A DNA stretch of 64,000 bases from Gilvimarinus polysaccharolyticus (GTDB taxonomy: Bacteria; Pseudomonadota; Gammaproteobacteria; Pseudomonadales; Cellvibrionaceae). A model generated the notes under the pieces. It saw only the letters and a list, made by a program, of their open reading frames with translations. It was not told the DNA's origin and did no database searches. The first letter of the stretch is position 1; each line of letters starts with the position of its first letter. The stretch lies in contig NZ_LFIJ01000002.1 of the NCBI RefSeq assembly GCF_001187555.1, positions 222,716 to 286,715 of the forward strand, written 5' to 3'. Below are positions 9,301 through 18,188 of the stretch, piece after piece. A program made the position numbers and the translations under genes.

Positions 9301-12300
9301 CTTATCATCCGCAACTATGCCATCAACAGCAACGAGATCATCGACTAAAGTCTGTTCGGCATCAGAATTGGCGTTATTGACAGCATCAACATTCTCGGCC
9401 TCTTGCTCCGAATCCGTTAGCTCGTCCGCGACTATGCCATCAAACGCTACCGGATCATTTGCAAAGGTTTGTTCGACGTCTGAATGAGCGTCATTGTCTT
9501 CATCAACACCTGGAACATCTGCCGACAACTCAATTTCATCAACATCTACAAGTTCAGAATCAACACTTTTAATACCATCGTCGACATTATCCGTCGAGTA
9601 GCCATCAGGCAAATGAACTTCCGTTTCTGAAGCTTCAATATCAACGCTGTCTTCAAGTAATAGGCTGCTACTAGACACCGAACCCTCAAGCAACCGGCTT
9701 AAGACAGCATCTACATCCGGCGGAATGGGCTGTAAATTTTGTCCTGCAGCAATAGCATCAACCATATCCAATAGAGCGGCATGTGTGGCGATAAGCGCTT
9801 CACACAACGGCGGCTCACAATCTAACTCACCTGCAACGATGCGTTGATACACCTGATACAGCTTGTCACCTAAACTCGCCATGGGAGGCAAGTTGGCATG
9901 GGCCGCGCCACGAGTCAGATTCTTTAACTCATCAATAATAGGCTGTAGCTGGGCGATATGACTGGGGTTTTGTTGCCATGCATTAATAAGTTGATCGGCA
10001 TCAAGAAGTAAGTTCATCTCCTCGGCCATAAAAATTTCAAGCAACTCAGGATCGACCGGACGCTTACCACCAGCATCCGTCTGCTGCAGTAGCGCAAGCG
10101 GTGCCACATAAAGCTCGCGCAACTCATCTACCCGCGCCAAATATTGATCTAATCGCGGAATCATTAAATCGCGACTACGGTCGATATCTTCTAAGGCTGA
10201 GCGGGTGTAGGTCACACCATCACGTAACAACTGCAAGATATCGTCATTAATATTTACTTGGTAGCTGCGTAGCTCTTTAACAAATCGTTCTAGTGGCGTG
10301 GCAAGCTCGGCAATTGGCGTAACGTCGGCCATATGTGCACTGCCTTTTAATGTGTGCAGTGCGCGTTGCATATCATCACTAGGCGGTTCAAACAATGGCC
10401 GCGCTTGCTCCATACGATCAATGAACTCTTCAACAATGATCAGATGCGATAGCGCCTCTACGCCAAAAATCTGCCAGAGTTGACCGTCGTCGGATGAGTT
10501 ATCTTCATCCTCTTCAATGACAGAGTACTCGTTGCCCGTTAATTCTGCAGCTAACTCTTCTGTGGGAAGTGCGTCATTTGCAACAGCGTCACTGCCAAGA
10601 TCGGCACTGCTAAACGGCTCTAAATCAGTCGGCACTTCGCCTCGAGCCAATGCCTCACCTTGTTCGCGTAACCGAGTAACCCCTGCGATATCTGGGGTCG
10701 CCTCACGCGCGGCAAAAGCTTCAATCATTGCCGGCAATTTAAGTCGAACATTTTCGATAAATACAACATTGAGCCGCCCAGGCACAATCGTGCCGTCGAT
10801 GACTCGGTTAAGCATATTCTCGACCGACCAAGCGAGTTCACCAATGTCATTGGCGCCCACCATCCGGCCACTACCTTTTAAGGTATGGAATGCACGTCGG
10901 AATTCAGTTAAAGAGTTGCTGTCATCAAAATCATCAGCCCATAGCGGGAAGAATTCTGCAATGACCTCGCTAACCTCACCCGCCTCTTCGATAAAGATTT
11001 CGAGAATTTCGTCATCGACGATGTCATCATCATCGATAGTAATATCGTCTTCGACAGGCGCAGGGACACTCGTATCTTCCGGCTCGATGATTGATACATC
11101 GAGAGCTGGAATCACTTCATCCACAGGATCATTGTTGGAAACTTCAAGATCACTAGTACCGTCATCACCTAGTACGTAGTCGACGGCCAAATCATGATCT
11201 TCGGTATCATTAGCGTCAGGCTCTAGCGCCTGAGTGTAAGCACTTTGCAGCAGTGCCGACACCGCATCATCAGCCTCTATGCTCTGATCGTTTGGTACTG
11301 ACGGTAATATTTGCTCAATTTCATCGCTTGAATCACTTTTATTTTCAAGCGACACGTCTGCCGTGGCAGTTTGTCCACGACCAGAAAACTGAGTAACTGC
11401 ATAGCCAAGCTGCTCGACACTTTCTTCGGCAACCATTAACAGCAGCTCGTTCTCTTCTTCGCTACTCTCACCACCTAAGCGTTCTAAATAATACTCAACA
11501 CTGGTAATAGCATCGGCCAAGGTATCGAGTGTTGACCACTCCGGCGTCTGTACTTTCTGCTGTAATTGCTCTTCGATGTAACGTGCGCAAGCGCCTAAAA
11601 TTCGCGCTGGGCGAGGTAGCGGAATCATCTCTAAGCTGCCGCGTATATCGCGCAACATTTGCGGTACATTATTTAGATGATCACGATTCCACTGCGAGGC
11701 AATATATTCAACGATAGAATCTTTTGCGTGCTCAAGACCATTACGCGATTCGCGCATAACCGATGTTTTTGCATCGGATAGAGTCATGCCGGCTTGATCT
11801 TTTACTTGCTTCGCTACACTTTTCCCGGCGTTAGAAGCTAATACGTCAAGCTCACCTTCAATATCAATAATATGATTAGCAACGCCTTGCAGCTGCCCTG
11901 AAGACAGACCTGTAGCCGAACTCATGGCAAGCTCTAAGGCTGCCCCTTGCTCGATCACCGAACGGCGCAAATCACCAATACCTAGCACCGCCATGGTATC
12001 GCCGACTCGCTTGAGTATACCTACCGCATTGGCCAATGGTTGCTGAGTATCGACACCAGACAAACATTCATCCAATGCGCGTTTGACGCCATCCAGCTCA
12101 ACTTTAAGCGCGGTAACAACCGAGCGCATCGCATCCGGATCGGGACTGGATAAAATATCGTGGCTTTCACCTTGCTCTTTGCCTTCAAGCAATGCGTTAT
12201 CTAACTGATAAAGCTCATACACTTCTTTGAGCTTAGAGCTGGCACCAAAGCTTGGCGTATGCTTACCCGACCGGGCTACGTAATAAAGCAGGTTTTTAAC

Positions 12301-13095
12301 TAAATCATCATCACTAAAAGTGTCTAACGCTGCCGTACCATGAAGCACCAAGGCTTTAATTTCACGATCTAATTTACGTAATAAATTTTTAATCGAGACG
12401 CTCGACTCAATAGCGTCCATCTCCAGCGCTTCGGTCAATGCCTGAGCAACAAGCCACAATGGCTGGCGAGCAGTGCCAGCGGTTAACCGATAGAGGCGTG
12501 AGAATACTTTACTGAGGTAGCTTAAGTTTTCATCTGGATTTACAGATTTAATAAAACCAGCTGCAGCGTACTGATACATTTGACGTAGCTTTTTTGCCAT
12601 CGCAATCAGCTGAGCATTGTCATCTGCAAGAGGCATACGCTCACCAGATATTTGCCGCGCAGGCGTCATATCTGGCATAAATAAATTAGTGTCCGACAGC
12701 AAGCTCTCACCGCGCACAGTGCGCAGATCGTTCAATAACGGCAACACCACTAATGGATTGTCGTTACGACTCACTTTTACTTGATTGAGGTATATCGGAA
12801 ACTGCAAGATAGCGCGCATAAGCACTTCTTGCCCTTCACCTGCATTAGTAACAGAGCCACCGATAAGCGCCTGAGTAAGCTGCTCCATTTCTTCGGCAAG
12901 CATCGCTGCGCCGTGAAACTCCACCATCTGTAAGCTGCCGCGTACTTGATGGATATGAGTCAAGCAAAAGCGCAGGCGTGCCTTATCATTGGTATCCTGC
13001 ACGTAAGACTCGAGCGATTGTCGCGCTTGCTTCAAGGTCTCGGCTATTTCATGAATAACCCAGTCGAGAGCCGCAAAGTTGCGATTGTCAGCCAT
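6388..13095 (-). CDS. chpA: Multi-Hpt hybrid chemosensory histidine kinase ChpA
   Basis: This 2235-residue CheA-type kinase controls type IV pilus activity. From the N-terminus come Hpt-type modules with His49 (HQVRG), Arg482 in the His place (RDIRGS), His737 (HTLKGSGRM), His914 (HTLKGSAHM), Asn1059 in the His place (NLTRGA) and His1468 (HTLKGGARL). They are joined by long acidic linkers, one of which is a tandem repeat. The core follows: P3 dimerisation (about 1620-1750), ATPase with the N-box MLRNAVDHGIE near 1815, the CheW-like P5 domain (about 1960-2090) and a C-terminal receiver with phospho-acceptor Asp2163 in LLDIEMPRMDG. P. aeruginosa ChpA has the same plan. It would phosphorylate PilG and PilH. 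The gene lies 12 bases downstream of pilK. Confidence 0.96.
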   Translation of the reverse strand: MADNRNFAALDWVIHEIAETLKQARQSLESYVQDTNDKARLRFCLTHIHQVRGSLQMVEFHGAAMLAEEMEQLTQALIGGSVTNAGEGQEVLMRAILQFPIYLNQVKVSRNDNPLVVLPLLNDLRTVRGESLLSDTNLFMPDMTPARQISGERMPLADDNAQLIAMAKKLRQMYQYAAAGFIKSVNPDENLSYLSKVFSRLYRLTAGTARQPLWLVAQALTEALEMDAIESSVSIKNLLRKLDREIKALVLHGTAALDTFSDDDLVKNLLYYVARSGKHTPSFGASSKLKEVYELYQLDNALLEGKEQGESHDILSSPDPDAMRSVVTALKVELDGVKRALDECLSGVDTQQPLANAVGILKRVGDTMAVLGIGDLRRSVIEQGAALELAMSSATGLSSGQLQGVANHIIDIEGELDVLASNAGKSVAKQVKDQAGMTLSDAKTSVMRESRNGLEHAKDSIVEYIASQWNRDHLNNVPQMLRDIRGSLEMIPLPRPARILGACARYIEEQLQQKVQTPEWSTLDTLADAITSVEYYLERLGGESSEEENELLLMVAEESVEQLGYAVTQFSGRGQTATADVSLENKSDSSDEIEQILPSVPNDQSIEADDAVSALLQSAYTQALEPDANDTEDHDLAVDYVLGDDGTSDLEVSNNDPVDEVIPALDVSIIEPEDTSVPAPVEDDITIDDDDIVDDEILEIFIEEAGEVSEVIAEFFPLWADDFDDSNSLTEFRRAFHTLKGSGRMVGANDIGELAWSVENMLNRVIDGTIVPGRLNVVFIENVRLKLPAMIEAFAAREATPDIAGVTRLREQGEALARGEVPTDLEPFSSADLGSDAVANDALPTEELAAELTGNEYSVIEEDEDNSSDDGQLWQIFGVEALSHLIIVEEFIDRMEQARPLFEPPSDDMQRALHTLKGSAHMADVTPIAELATPLERFVKELRSYQVNINDDILQLLRDGVTYTRSALEDIDRSRDLMIPRLDQYLARVDELRELYVAPLALLQQTDAGGKRPVDPELLEIFMAEEMNLLLDADQLINAWQQNPSHIAQLQPIIDELKNLTRGAAHANLPPMASLGDKLYQVYQRIVAGELDCEPPLCEALIATHAALLDMVDAIAAGQNLQPIPPDVDAVLSRLLEGSVSSSSLLLEDSVDIEASETEVHLPDGYSTDNVDDGIKSVDSELVDVDEIELSADVPGVDEDNDAHSDVEQTFANDPVAFDGIVADELTDSEQEAENVDAVNNANSDAEQTLVDDLVAVDGIVADDKLTDSEQEAEIVVDVVNDTNAEIEQVLADDSVAIDGIVADELTDSEQEAEIVVDVVNDTNANVEQILADDSVAIDGIVADELTDSEQEAEIVVDVVNDTNADVEQTLADDSVAIDGIVTDQQNESEQTVENENIAEQTASIANEVVDTDYAAEVEIEDDLDQEILEIFMEEAGELSEDIERSMHDWQEDWSNTDCVEELKRTLHTLKGGARLSGLNELGDLTHDYETMVIDLNINDMDQATFSKLLNYQDQIHHCIQVVQAKLHGTEVPEAPEAPSATVSVESAVDNSQSATLEQESSTDIAEPQAQPSQSIEPAKVLPFAPKTKPAVQYGSSGSAPTGGGAVATPGGQTQHLAAKRSGPQEVVKVSAELLEELVNLAGETSIARARIEEQVGDTGVALDEMDATIERLQEQLRRLDIETEAQILFRQEQMAALDDFDPLEMDRYSALQQLSRSLVESASDLLDLRMTLVDKNRDTETLLLQQSRINTDLQEGLMRSRMVPFARLVPRLRRIVRQAANELGKEVSFELDNVEGELDRSVLERMIAPLEHMLRNAVDHGIETADERSKSGKNDVGVISLNLSREGGDVVLRLVDDGRGINLERVRAKAIERGLMTHEAQLSDQDVMQFILHAGFSTADKVTQISGRGVGMDVVHSEIKQLGGSMSINSHWGEGTEFTVRLPFTVSVNRALMVQIGDDLYAIPLNTIEGIVRVSPFELEHYYQDEQARFEYAGENYLVRYLGSLLDSDSLPKLDGQALPLPIVLVRSAEHTMALQVDKLLGSREIVVKTLGAQFSKVRGVSGATVMGDGSVVVILDLHALIREQLALGLSESILLEPHARANAVDKEDDEKTVMVVDDSVTVRKVTGRFLEREGYRVVTAKDGAEAILLLQDSIPDVMLLDIEMPRMDGFEVAKNIRTSSRLKHLPIIMITSRTGDKHRNRALDLGVNRYMGKPYQEDILLGNIQELIEEQDA
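8941..9490 (-). repeat. In-frame tandem repeat of about 120 bp inside chpA
   Basis: A half unit (8941-9010) is followed by units at 9011-9130 (120 bp), 9131-9250 (120 bp), 9251-9373 (123 bp) and 9374-9490 (117 bp). The first three share identical stretches of 50 bases or more; the last is more diverged. All length changes are multiples of three. Each unit encodes about 40 acidic residues, with conserved pieces such as DGIVADELTDSEQEAE and VVDVVNDTNA. The array forms a linker between the degenerate module at Asn1059 and the Hpt with His1468. The near identity suggests recent duplication by slippage or unequal recombination. Confidence 0.9.
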
Positions 13096-13107
13096 CTAGC
13101 GCCTTCC

Positions 13108-13971
13108 TCATTGTTGTTTTTTCTCGACCCGTATATAAGCCTGGATTTTGTCGTTGGCCACTCGCGCCATACTAGGATGCTCCCAGTCCATCACCTCACC
13201 GAGGCCAACCACCAACAATCCACCTGGTTTCAGACGGTTTGCAAGATTGTTGAGGATATCCCGACGCAACCAGCGGCGAAAATATACCAGCAGATTCTGA
13301 CAAAACACCACATCCATTGGCACATTGGGAATATCATTTAGTTGTAAAATATTCCCGTGCGTGAAACAGACTCGATCTCGCAATTTGCGCGCGATCTCAT
13401 AGCTGCCATCGTCACACAAGCTGCAATAACGTTGCGCCTCTTCTGCACTCATTTGCTCTATGGCACGAGGTAAATAACGTCCCAATCGAGCTTTGGCCAA
13501 TGCTGTCGAACTTATATCCAGCGCTGTAACCCCATAATAGGGTTCGAGCTGTGCCAGCTCAAAGCAATCGTTGATGACCATGGCCAGCGAGTAGGGCTCT
13601 TCACCGGTAGAACTACCCACGCTCCAAACATCAAAACTGTCTTCTAACTGACGATTATTGATTTTATCCTGCAAAAAATGGCGCACATACTCAAACGACT
13701 GACGATGACGAAAAAAGCTCGTCTCCTTTACCGCCACTCGATCGATCAGAATCGACCACTCCAGCCGGCCTTGCAGGCCATCTGTTACCAGCGAGTAATA
13801 ATCACTATAACGCTCGTAACCCAACTCTCGCATGCGAATAGAAAGCTGTGATTGAAGAAGCGATTTTTGCGCTAAGGCTAACTGAATACCCGCGCGCGCC
13901 TCTAACAATTCACTCCAAAGCTCAAATTCACTATCACTGAGATCGATTATTGTCCGTAACGACCAGCCCAT
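13108..13971 (-). CDS. pilK: Chemoreceptor methyltransferase PilK (CheR-like)
   Basis: This 287-residue protein has the CheR plan: an N-terminal helical domain (about residues 10-75) and an AdoMet-dependent methyltransferase domain. Visible motifs are RVAVKETSFFRHRQSFEYV, WSVGSSTGEEPYSLAM (AdoMet loop) and MDVVFCQNLLVYFRRW, followed by GGLLVVGLGEVMDW. The usual CheR sequence NVLIYF appears here as NLLVYF. The enzyme would methylate glutamates of PilJ with S-adenosylmethionine, tuning the adaptation of twitching. It lies between pilJ (37 bases) and chpA (12 bases) in the same operon. Confidence 0.93.
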   Translation of the reverse strand: MGWSLRTIIDLSDSEFELWSELLEARAGIQLALAQKSLLQSQLSIRMRELGYERYSDYYSLVTDGLQGRLEWSILIDRVAVKETSFFRHRQSFEYVRHFLQDKINNRQLEDSFDVWSVGSSTGEEPYSLAMVINDCFELAQLEPYYGVTALDISSTALAKARLGRYLPRAIEQMSAEEAQRYCSLCDDGSYEIARKLRDRVCFTHGNILQLNDIPNVPMDVVFCQNLLVYFRRWLRRDILNNLANRLKPGGLLVVGLGEVMDWEHPSMARVANDKIQAYIRVEKKQQ

Positions 13972-14008
13972 ATTTAATTACGCAATCAGCGTCCGCCCAG
14001 AGGACAAT

Positions 14009-16228
14009 TTATACATGACGGTGATCAGACTCATCATCGGCGTCGATGTCTATTTCGATATCCACTTCGTCACTCAGGTCAACAACATCTGCCGCGCCAA
14101 GATCAACAACTTCGTCGTAATTATTTAAGTCGCTAGAAGCCGTGCCACCCGCGTTAGTGGCGCCATCGAATGATGCAAGGTCAGCATCAAAGCTATCGCG
14201 TGCGCCGGTGTCTTCTTCTGGCAACTTAAAGCCCGCTACCGACTCACGTAAATCGAGGGCCATCGCCGCAAGATTACCAATCGACTGTGCCGTGGCACTC
14301 GTACCCGCAGAAGTTTGCGTGGTAATTTCTTGAATCACGTTCATCGTGTTGGAGATATGACCAGCAGACGATGCTTGCTGACGAGCAGCGTTAGAGATGT
14401 TCTGAATCAATTCTGCCAGCGAGGTCGATACACCCTCAATCTCTTCTAGTGCCACACCAGCGTCTTGCGCCAGACGAGCACCGCGAACCACCTCAGAGGT
14501 GGTTTGTTCCATCGAGATAACCGCTTCGTTAGTATCGTTCTGAATTGTTTTAACCAGCGCTTCAATCTGCTTGGTTGCCGCCGCAGAACGTTCCGCAAGA
14601 CGCTGTACCTCATCCGCTACCACCGCAAAGCCTCGACCTGCGTCACCGGCCATCGAGGCCTGAATCGCAGCGTTAAGTGCTAGGATGTTGGTTTGGTCAG
14701 CAATGTCGTTAATCAAGGATACGATGTCACCAATTTCTTGTGACGACTCACCCAATCGTTTAATACGCTTCGAAGTATCTTGAATCTGCTCACGAATCGT
14801 ATCCATACCGTGAATAGTGTTCTGTACCACTTTGGCGCCGTTGCTCGCGATCGATACCGCGCGCTCCGCAACCGCTGCCGACTCAGAGGCGTTGGCCGAT
14901 ACCTGGTCAATGGTCACCGCCATCTCATTTACTGCAGCCGATGCACCGGCAATTTCTTGCGCCTGGTGCTCAGAGGCCTCGGCCAAGTGCAGTGCTGTCT
15001 GCTGGGTTTCTTGCGCAGCAGCCGATACGTTTACGGCCGTTTCATTGATTCGCGCTACCAGGATCCGCAGCTGGTCAATGGTGTAGTTAATAGAGTCAGC
15101 AATCGCACCCGTGAAATCCTCAGTTACCGTTGCAGTAGTGGTCAGGTCACCATCTGCCAAGTCGGCCAACTCATCTAGTAATCGTAAAATTGCAGTTTGG
15201 TTACGCTCGTTAGCCTCGGCGGTAACAGCCAAGCGACGACGCGTACCGCGATATAGAAATATACCGACAAAGGCCAAACTCGCAAGAATCAAACCGGCAA
15301 TAACCAGCAGCAAGGTGTTATTCAGCGGCCGCTCGGTAGCCTGAATCGAAATCTTATCAGCGATATCACTCAGTGCCTGCAAAAGAGCCGGCGTTTGAGT
15401 AATAATGGCCTCTTCCGCTTGCCGCGCCGAGAACAGCGCTGGTGCGCCTTCAAAAATATCGCGGATCGAGTCACCCACACCCTGAAATAGCTGTGCAATT
15501 TCTTCCAAACTAGCCCGCGCATCTGGGTCTGATACTCGCGAGATACCGAGCATTTCATCACCGTCCTGCATCGCAGCCAACATCCGACCATAAAGACTAG
15601 CATCTAGATTGAACTGGTCTGCGGCTTTATCGGCGTCGGCGTCACCACGGAGCATTTTATCCACGTTCCGACCGATACGCTCTGCACGCCAAGATTGCAT
15701 CTGCGCCTGCGACACTTGCTCTGCGGGAGCGCCCGCCTCAAGTAGAATTTCTACAATATTGCTGTGCTGCGCCTGCAAGGTTGGCAGGTTGTTATTCAGC
15801 TCGTTACCCACACTGTTAATAAAAACAATGGCTTCTTGGTTTTTTAAGATCGACTCGGCGTTGACCTTAATATCGTTCCACACCAAGCCAAACGCACCAA
15901 ATTCAGCGCTAAGCTGCTCTCGGGTACGCGGATCAGATGTTCGCAACCGCTCCCACGTGGCACTCATGGTATCTACCACGATATCTAGCTCGCCAAAGGC
16001 CGCTTCGTTACCCGATGTGGCATCACGAGCCAAAGACGTCAGCCGGTAGGCCTGAGCCCGTAGTTCCGCGGCCTGCTGCTCATAGAAGTCATCTCGATCA
16101 CTGTCACGATTGACAATGGTGAAGATTACCGCCATGGCAACAATAAGCGCCACCAGCAAAACGCTTACAAAAACAATCGCGGGATTGCCCTTAAGCGTCG
16201 CGGCAATAGTTCTGGACTCAGTTTTCAT
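14009..16228 (-). CDS. pilJ: Type IV pilus methyl-accepting chemotaxis protein PilJ
   Basis: This 739-residue chemoreceptor has TM1 at about residues 16-40, a helical periplasmic sensor of about 265 residues, TM2 at about 305-326, a HAMP region and a long cytoplasmic MCP domain. The signalling tip reads [30 protein letters not shown], the CheW/kinase contact region. The tail after about residue 680 is acidic ([20 protein letters not shown]) and ends in SDHRHV, without a CheR-tethering pentapeptide. In Pseudomonas, PilJ senses pilus or surface contact and drives ChpA. Its position between pilI and pilK fits. A gap of 218 bases before pilI leaves room for an extra promoter. Confidence 0.95.
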   Translation of the reverse strand: MKTESRTIAATLKGNPAIVFVSVLLVALIVAMAVIFTIVNRDSDRDDFYEQQAAELRAQAYRLTSLARDATSGNEAAFGELDIVVDTMSATWERLRTSDPRTREQLSAEFGAFGLVWNDIKVNAESILKNQEAIVFINSVGNELNNNLPTLQAQHSNIVEILLEAGAPAEQVSQAQMQSWRAERIGRNVDKMLRGDADADKAADQFNLDASLYGRMLAAMQDGDEMLGISRVSDPDARASLEEIAQLFQGVGDSIRDIFEGAPALFSARQAEEAIITQTPALLQALSDIADKISIQATERPLNNTLLLVIAGLILASLAFVGIFLYRGTRRRLAVTAEANERNQTAILRLLDELADLADGDLTTTATVTEDFTGAIADSINYTIDQLRILVARINETAVNVSAAAQETQQTALHLAEASEHQAQEIAGASAAVNEMAVTIDQVSANASESAAVAERAVSIASNGAKVVQNTIHGMDTIREQIQDTSKRIKRLGESSQEIGDIVSLINDIADQTNILALNAAIQASMAGDAGRGFAVVADEVQRLAERSAAATKQIEALVKTIQNDTNEAVISMEQTTSEVVRGARLAQDAGVALEEIEGVSTSLAELIQNISNAARQQASSAGHISNTMNVIQEITTQTSAGTSATAQSIGNLAAMALDLRESVAGFKLPEEDTGARDSFDADLASFDGATNAGGTASSDLNNYDEVVDLGAADVVDLSDEVDIEIDIDADDESDHRHV

Positions 16229-16446
16229 TACACACTCCTGACCGACTCTGCATCATTGTTGTTCATTGTTAGCCGAGAATTTAAAGGTAACTCACTGAGC
16301 TGACTTTAAAGCTCTCTTCTGGCACTGCACAAACCTATGACAAATGTTGTTTTATCGCAGCGTAATGCTGCCTGCTATATTACTCGCCGACTTACATTAT
16401 CAATTACTAGTGCTCTAGCTGGCGAACGGCACTACAAACCAATACT

Positions 16447-16992
16447 TTAAATATCTTTTGCCGCATTGGTAAATCGTTGGTCTTGCGCAAGTATTGATAA
16501 ACGAAACACATTCCATGTATTTTCTGCTTGGGCGTAGCTACCCTGCGCATAAGGCCGCAAACCATCCACTAACTCAGAGTTATGGGGCATAAATTCATCG
16601 ACCGGAAAATGCTGCATACCCAGCAACTGATCGACTATAAGGCCCGTGTATAACTCTTCAGTTTCAAGCACTAACACTCGGCGGCGCTTGCGCCCACCTA
16701 CCAAGCGACCACCACAAAAAGCAGCTAAATCGAACAACGGCAGCAAACGCCCTCGAACATTCGCCACACCACGCACCCACGATTGAACGCCAGGTAAATG
16801 TGTATAACTGGGAACTTCAAGCATCTCGGACACCTCGTCCATCGGCGCCACAAAGTGACCGCCAAGCAAGGTAAAGCCGATACCGCTCCACTGCGGGCGT
16901 GCATCAATCTGGGCAGGCAGACCTTTCGCCGCTGCCCGACAACTACTGGCCAAGCTGGCCAATGCCGTGAATGCACTCGATTGTTCTGACAT
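16447..16992 (-). CDS. pilI: CheW-like adaptor PilI
   Basis: This 181-residue protein is mostly one CheW domain: GIGFTLLGGHFVAPMDEVSE, SYTHLPGVQSWVRGVANVRG, RLLPLFDLAAFC, then LVLETEELYTGLIVDQLLGM. The pattern VRGVANVRGRLLPLFDL is the standard CheW core. It would bridge the receptor PilJ to the kinase ChpA. It follows pilH by 73 bases in the pilGHIJK-chpABC order. The Ala-rich first 30 residues precede the domain and have no visible role. Confidence 0.92.
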   Translation of the reverse strand: MSEQSSAFTALASLASSCRAAAKGLPAQIDARPQWSGIGFTLLGGHFVAPMDEVSEMLEVPSYTHLPGVQSWVRGVANVRGRLLPLFDLAAFCGGRLVGGRKRRRVLVLETEELYTGLIVDQLLGMQHFPVDEFMPHNSELVDGLRPYAQGSYAQAENTWNVFRLSILAQDQRFTNAAKDI

Positions 16993-17065
16993 GTTCCGAG
17001 TCCGTTTTTATCTATTGTGTCTGACTCTGACGCGGCATAAGTCGCCTGCGTCACTACCCGACGTG

Positions 17066-17428
17066 TTAAGCCATAACCTCGTTAATCGAAGCCATTAAGA
17101 CTTCAGAGGTTATCGGCTTAGCCAAATAAGCGCGTGCGCCCTGACGCATCCCCCAAACACGATCTGTTTGCTGATCTTTGGTGGTAACAATAATAACGGG
17201 AATTTTGGCGGTTTCTGGTGCTTTAGTCAGTTGACGAGTCGCCTGAAAACCATTCAACCCAGGCATAACAATATCCATCAACACAACGTCAGGCAGCTCT
17301 TTTTTAGCCAGCGCCACACCTTCCTCACCATTCGGCGCGGTTAAAACAGCATGGCCATTTTTTTCCAGCATGGTAGTTAGTTTATAAGTTTCAGTGGGCG
17401 AGTCGTCGATAATAAGTACTCTAGCCAT
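17066..17428 (-). CDS. pilH: CheY-like response regulator PilH
   Basis: This 120-residue stand-alone receiver has acidic residues in LIIDDSPTE, the phospho-acceptor Asp52 in DVVLMDIVMPGLNGF, the conserved Thr-Thr in VIIVTTKDQQT and Lys in YLAKPIT. It has no output domain. In the Pil-Chp pathway PilH favours the PilT/PilU retraction side or acts as a phosphate sink for ChpA. It sits 55 bases downstream of pilG; the two paralogues differ markedly, as in Pseudomonas. Confidence 0.94.
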   Translation of the reverse strand: MARVLIIDDSPTETYKLTTMLEKNGHAVLTAPNGEEGVALAKKELPDVVLMDIVMPGLNGFQATRQLTKAPETAKIPVIIVTTKDQQTDRVWGMRQGARAYLAKPITSEVLMASINEVMA

Positions 17429-17483
17429 AGGATCCCCAAGTTACGCGGTTAGCTCATAGATAATGAATGTTTTACAGCCGACG

Positions 17484-17879
17484 TTAAGACGCCTTGGCTT
17501 GCTTTACATGCTCTTCAATTGCCCCAAGCAGCTCGCTTTTACTAAACGGCTTAGTCAAATACTGATCGGACCCTACGATTCGGCCTTTCGCCTTATCGAA
17601 CAGACCATCTTTACTAGAAAGCATAATGACTGGCGTTGACTTAAACTCAGTATTGTTTTTGATCAAAGCGCAGGTTTGATAACCATCTAAGCGCGGCATC
17701 ATGATATCGACAAAAATAATATCGGGCCTTGAATCGGCGATTTTTGCGAGTGCGTCAAAGCCATCGGTCGCGGTTATTACCGTACAACCAGCTTTTTTAA
17801 GTAGCGTCTCTGCTGTGCGACGAATCGTTTTACTGTCGTCGATCACCATTACTTTCAGACTTTCCAAACTAACGTCCAT
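17484..17879 (-). CDS. pilG: CheY-like response regulator PilG
   Basis: This 131-residue receiver protein has VIDDSKTIRRTAETLL, phospho-acceptor Asp58 in IIFVDIMMPRLDGYQT, MLSSKDGLFDKAKG and LTKPFSK. It is the first gene of the chemosensory operon. In Pseudomonas PilG is the main output regulator of ChpA: it promotes pilus extension and connects to cyclic AMP production through FimL/FimV. Those partners are not in this window. The N-terminus is about nine residues longer than a minimal receiver. A sigma70-like promoter lies about 70 bases upstream. Confidence 0.94.
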   Translation of the reverse strand: MDVSLESLKVMVIDDSKTIRRTAETLLKKAGCTVITATDGFDALAKIADSRPDIIFVDIMMPRLDGYQTCALIKNNTEFKSTPVIMLSSKDGLFDKAKGRIVGSDQYLTKPFSKSELLGAIEEHVKQAKAS

Positions 17880-18188
17880 AGGTGCTGACCTTTGCGCTGT
17901 TATTGTAGAGTGTTTTAGGTTGCGACAGAGTTCACACTTTCAGTGGCACAATAGTACGCATTGAGTTTAACCGCAACCGCTCTACGGATTTATTTATCTA
18001 GCAGGATTTTTAACATAGTTTTTAAGGTTTATCTATAAATCACTGAATATATACACAAAATATACTTTTTCATTGTTTAATATTACTTACAATTATGACT
18101 TACAGGCACTTGCGCCAACTCCGGCAAGCCGTTAACTTAACGGCGCAATATATACAGCCCTGTCACTTTTTAGCTTGAGCCCGACACT
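17880..18188. other. Divergent regulatory region between pilG and gshB
   Basis: These 309 bases hold no plausible gene. The left third contains the candidate pilG promoter. The centre (about 18000-18110) is strongly A/T-rich with many TATA-like stretches. At 18128-18144 there is a perfect inverted repeat, GCCGTTAA-C-TTAACGGC, 45 bases before the gshB start; it could be an operator or a weak hairpin in the gshB leader. I could not settle the gshB promoter. Confidence 0.6.
17948..17976 (-). promoter_or_regulatory. Candidate sigma70 promoter of the pilG operon
   Basis: Read on the minus strand, TTGCGG (17976-17971) and TATTGT (17953-17948) are 17 bases apart. Transcription would begin near 17941, giving a leader of about 60 bases before the pilG ATG at 17879. 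The -35 box has four and the -10 box five of six consensus bases. Confidence 0.5.

Noticed and set aside
9008-9487. 159-codon repetitive plus-strand frame
   Set aside because: It mirrors the chpA tandem repeat on the other strand; no ribosome site or domain.
8941-9490. Direct repeats suggesting a CRISPR-like or satellite array
   Set aside because: Units of about 120 bp are contiguous, lack spacers and keep the chpA frame; they encode an acidic linker.
10517-11179. Ser-rich 220-codon frame on the plus strand inside chpA
   Set aside because: It is antisense to conserved kinase coding sequence and has the biased Ser/Thr composition expected of a shadow frame.
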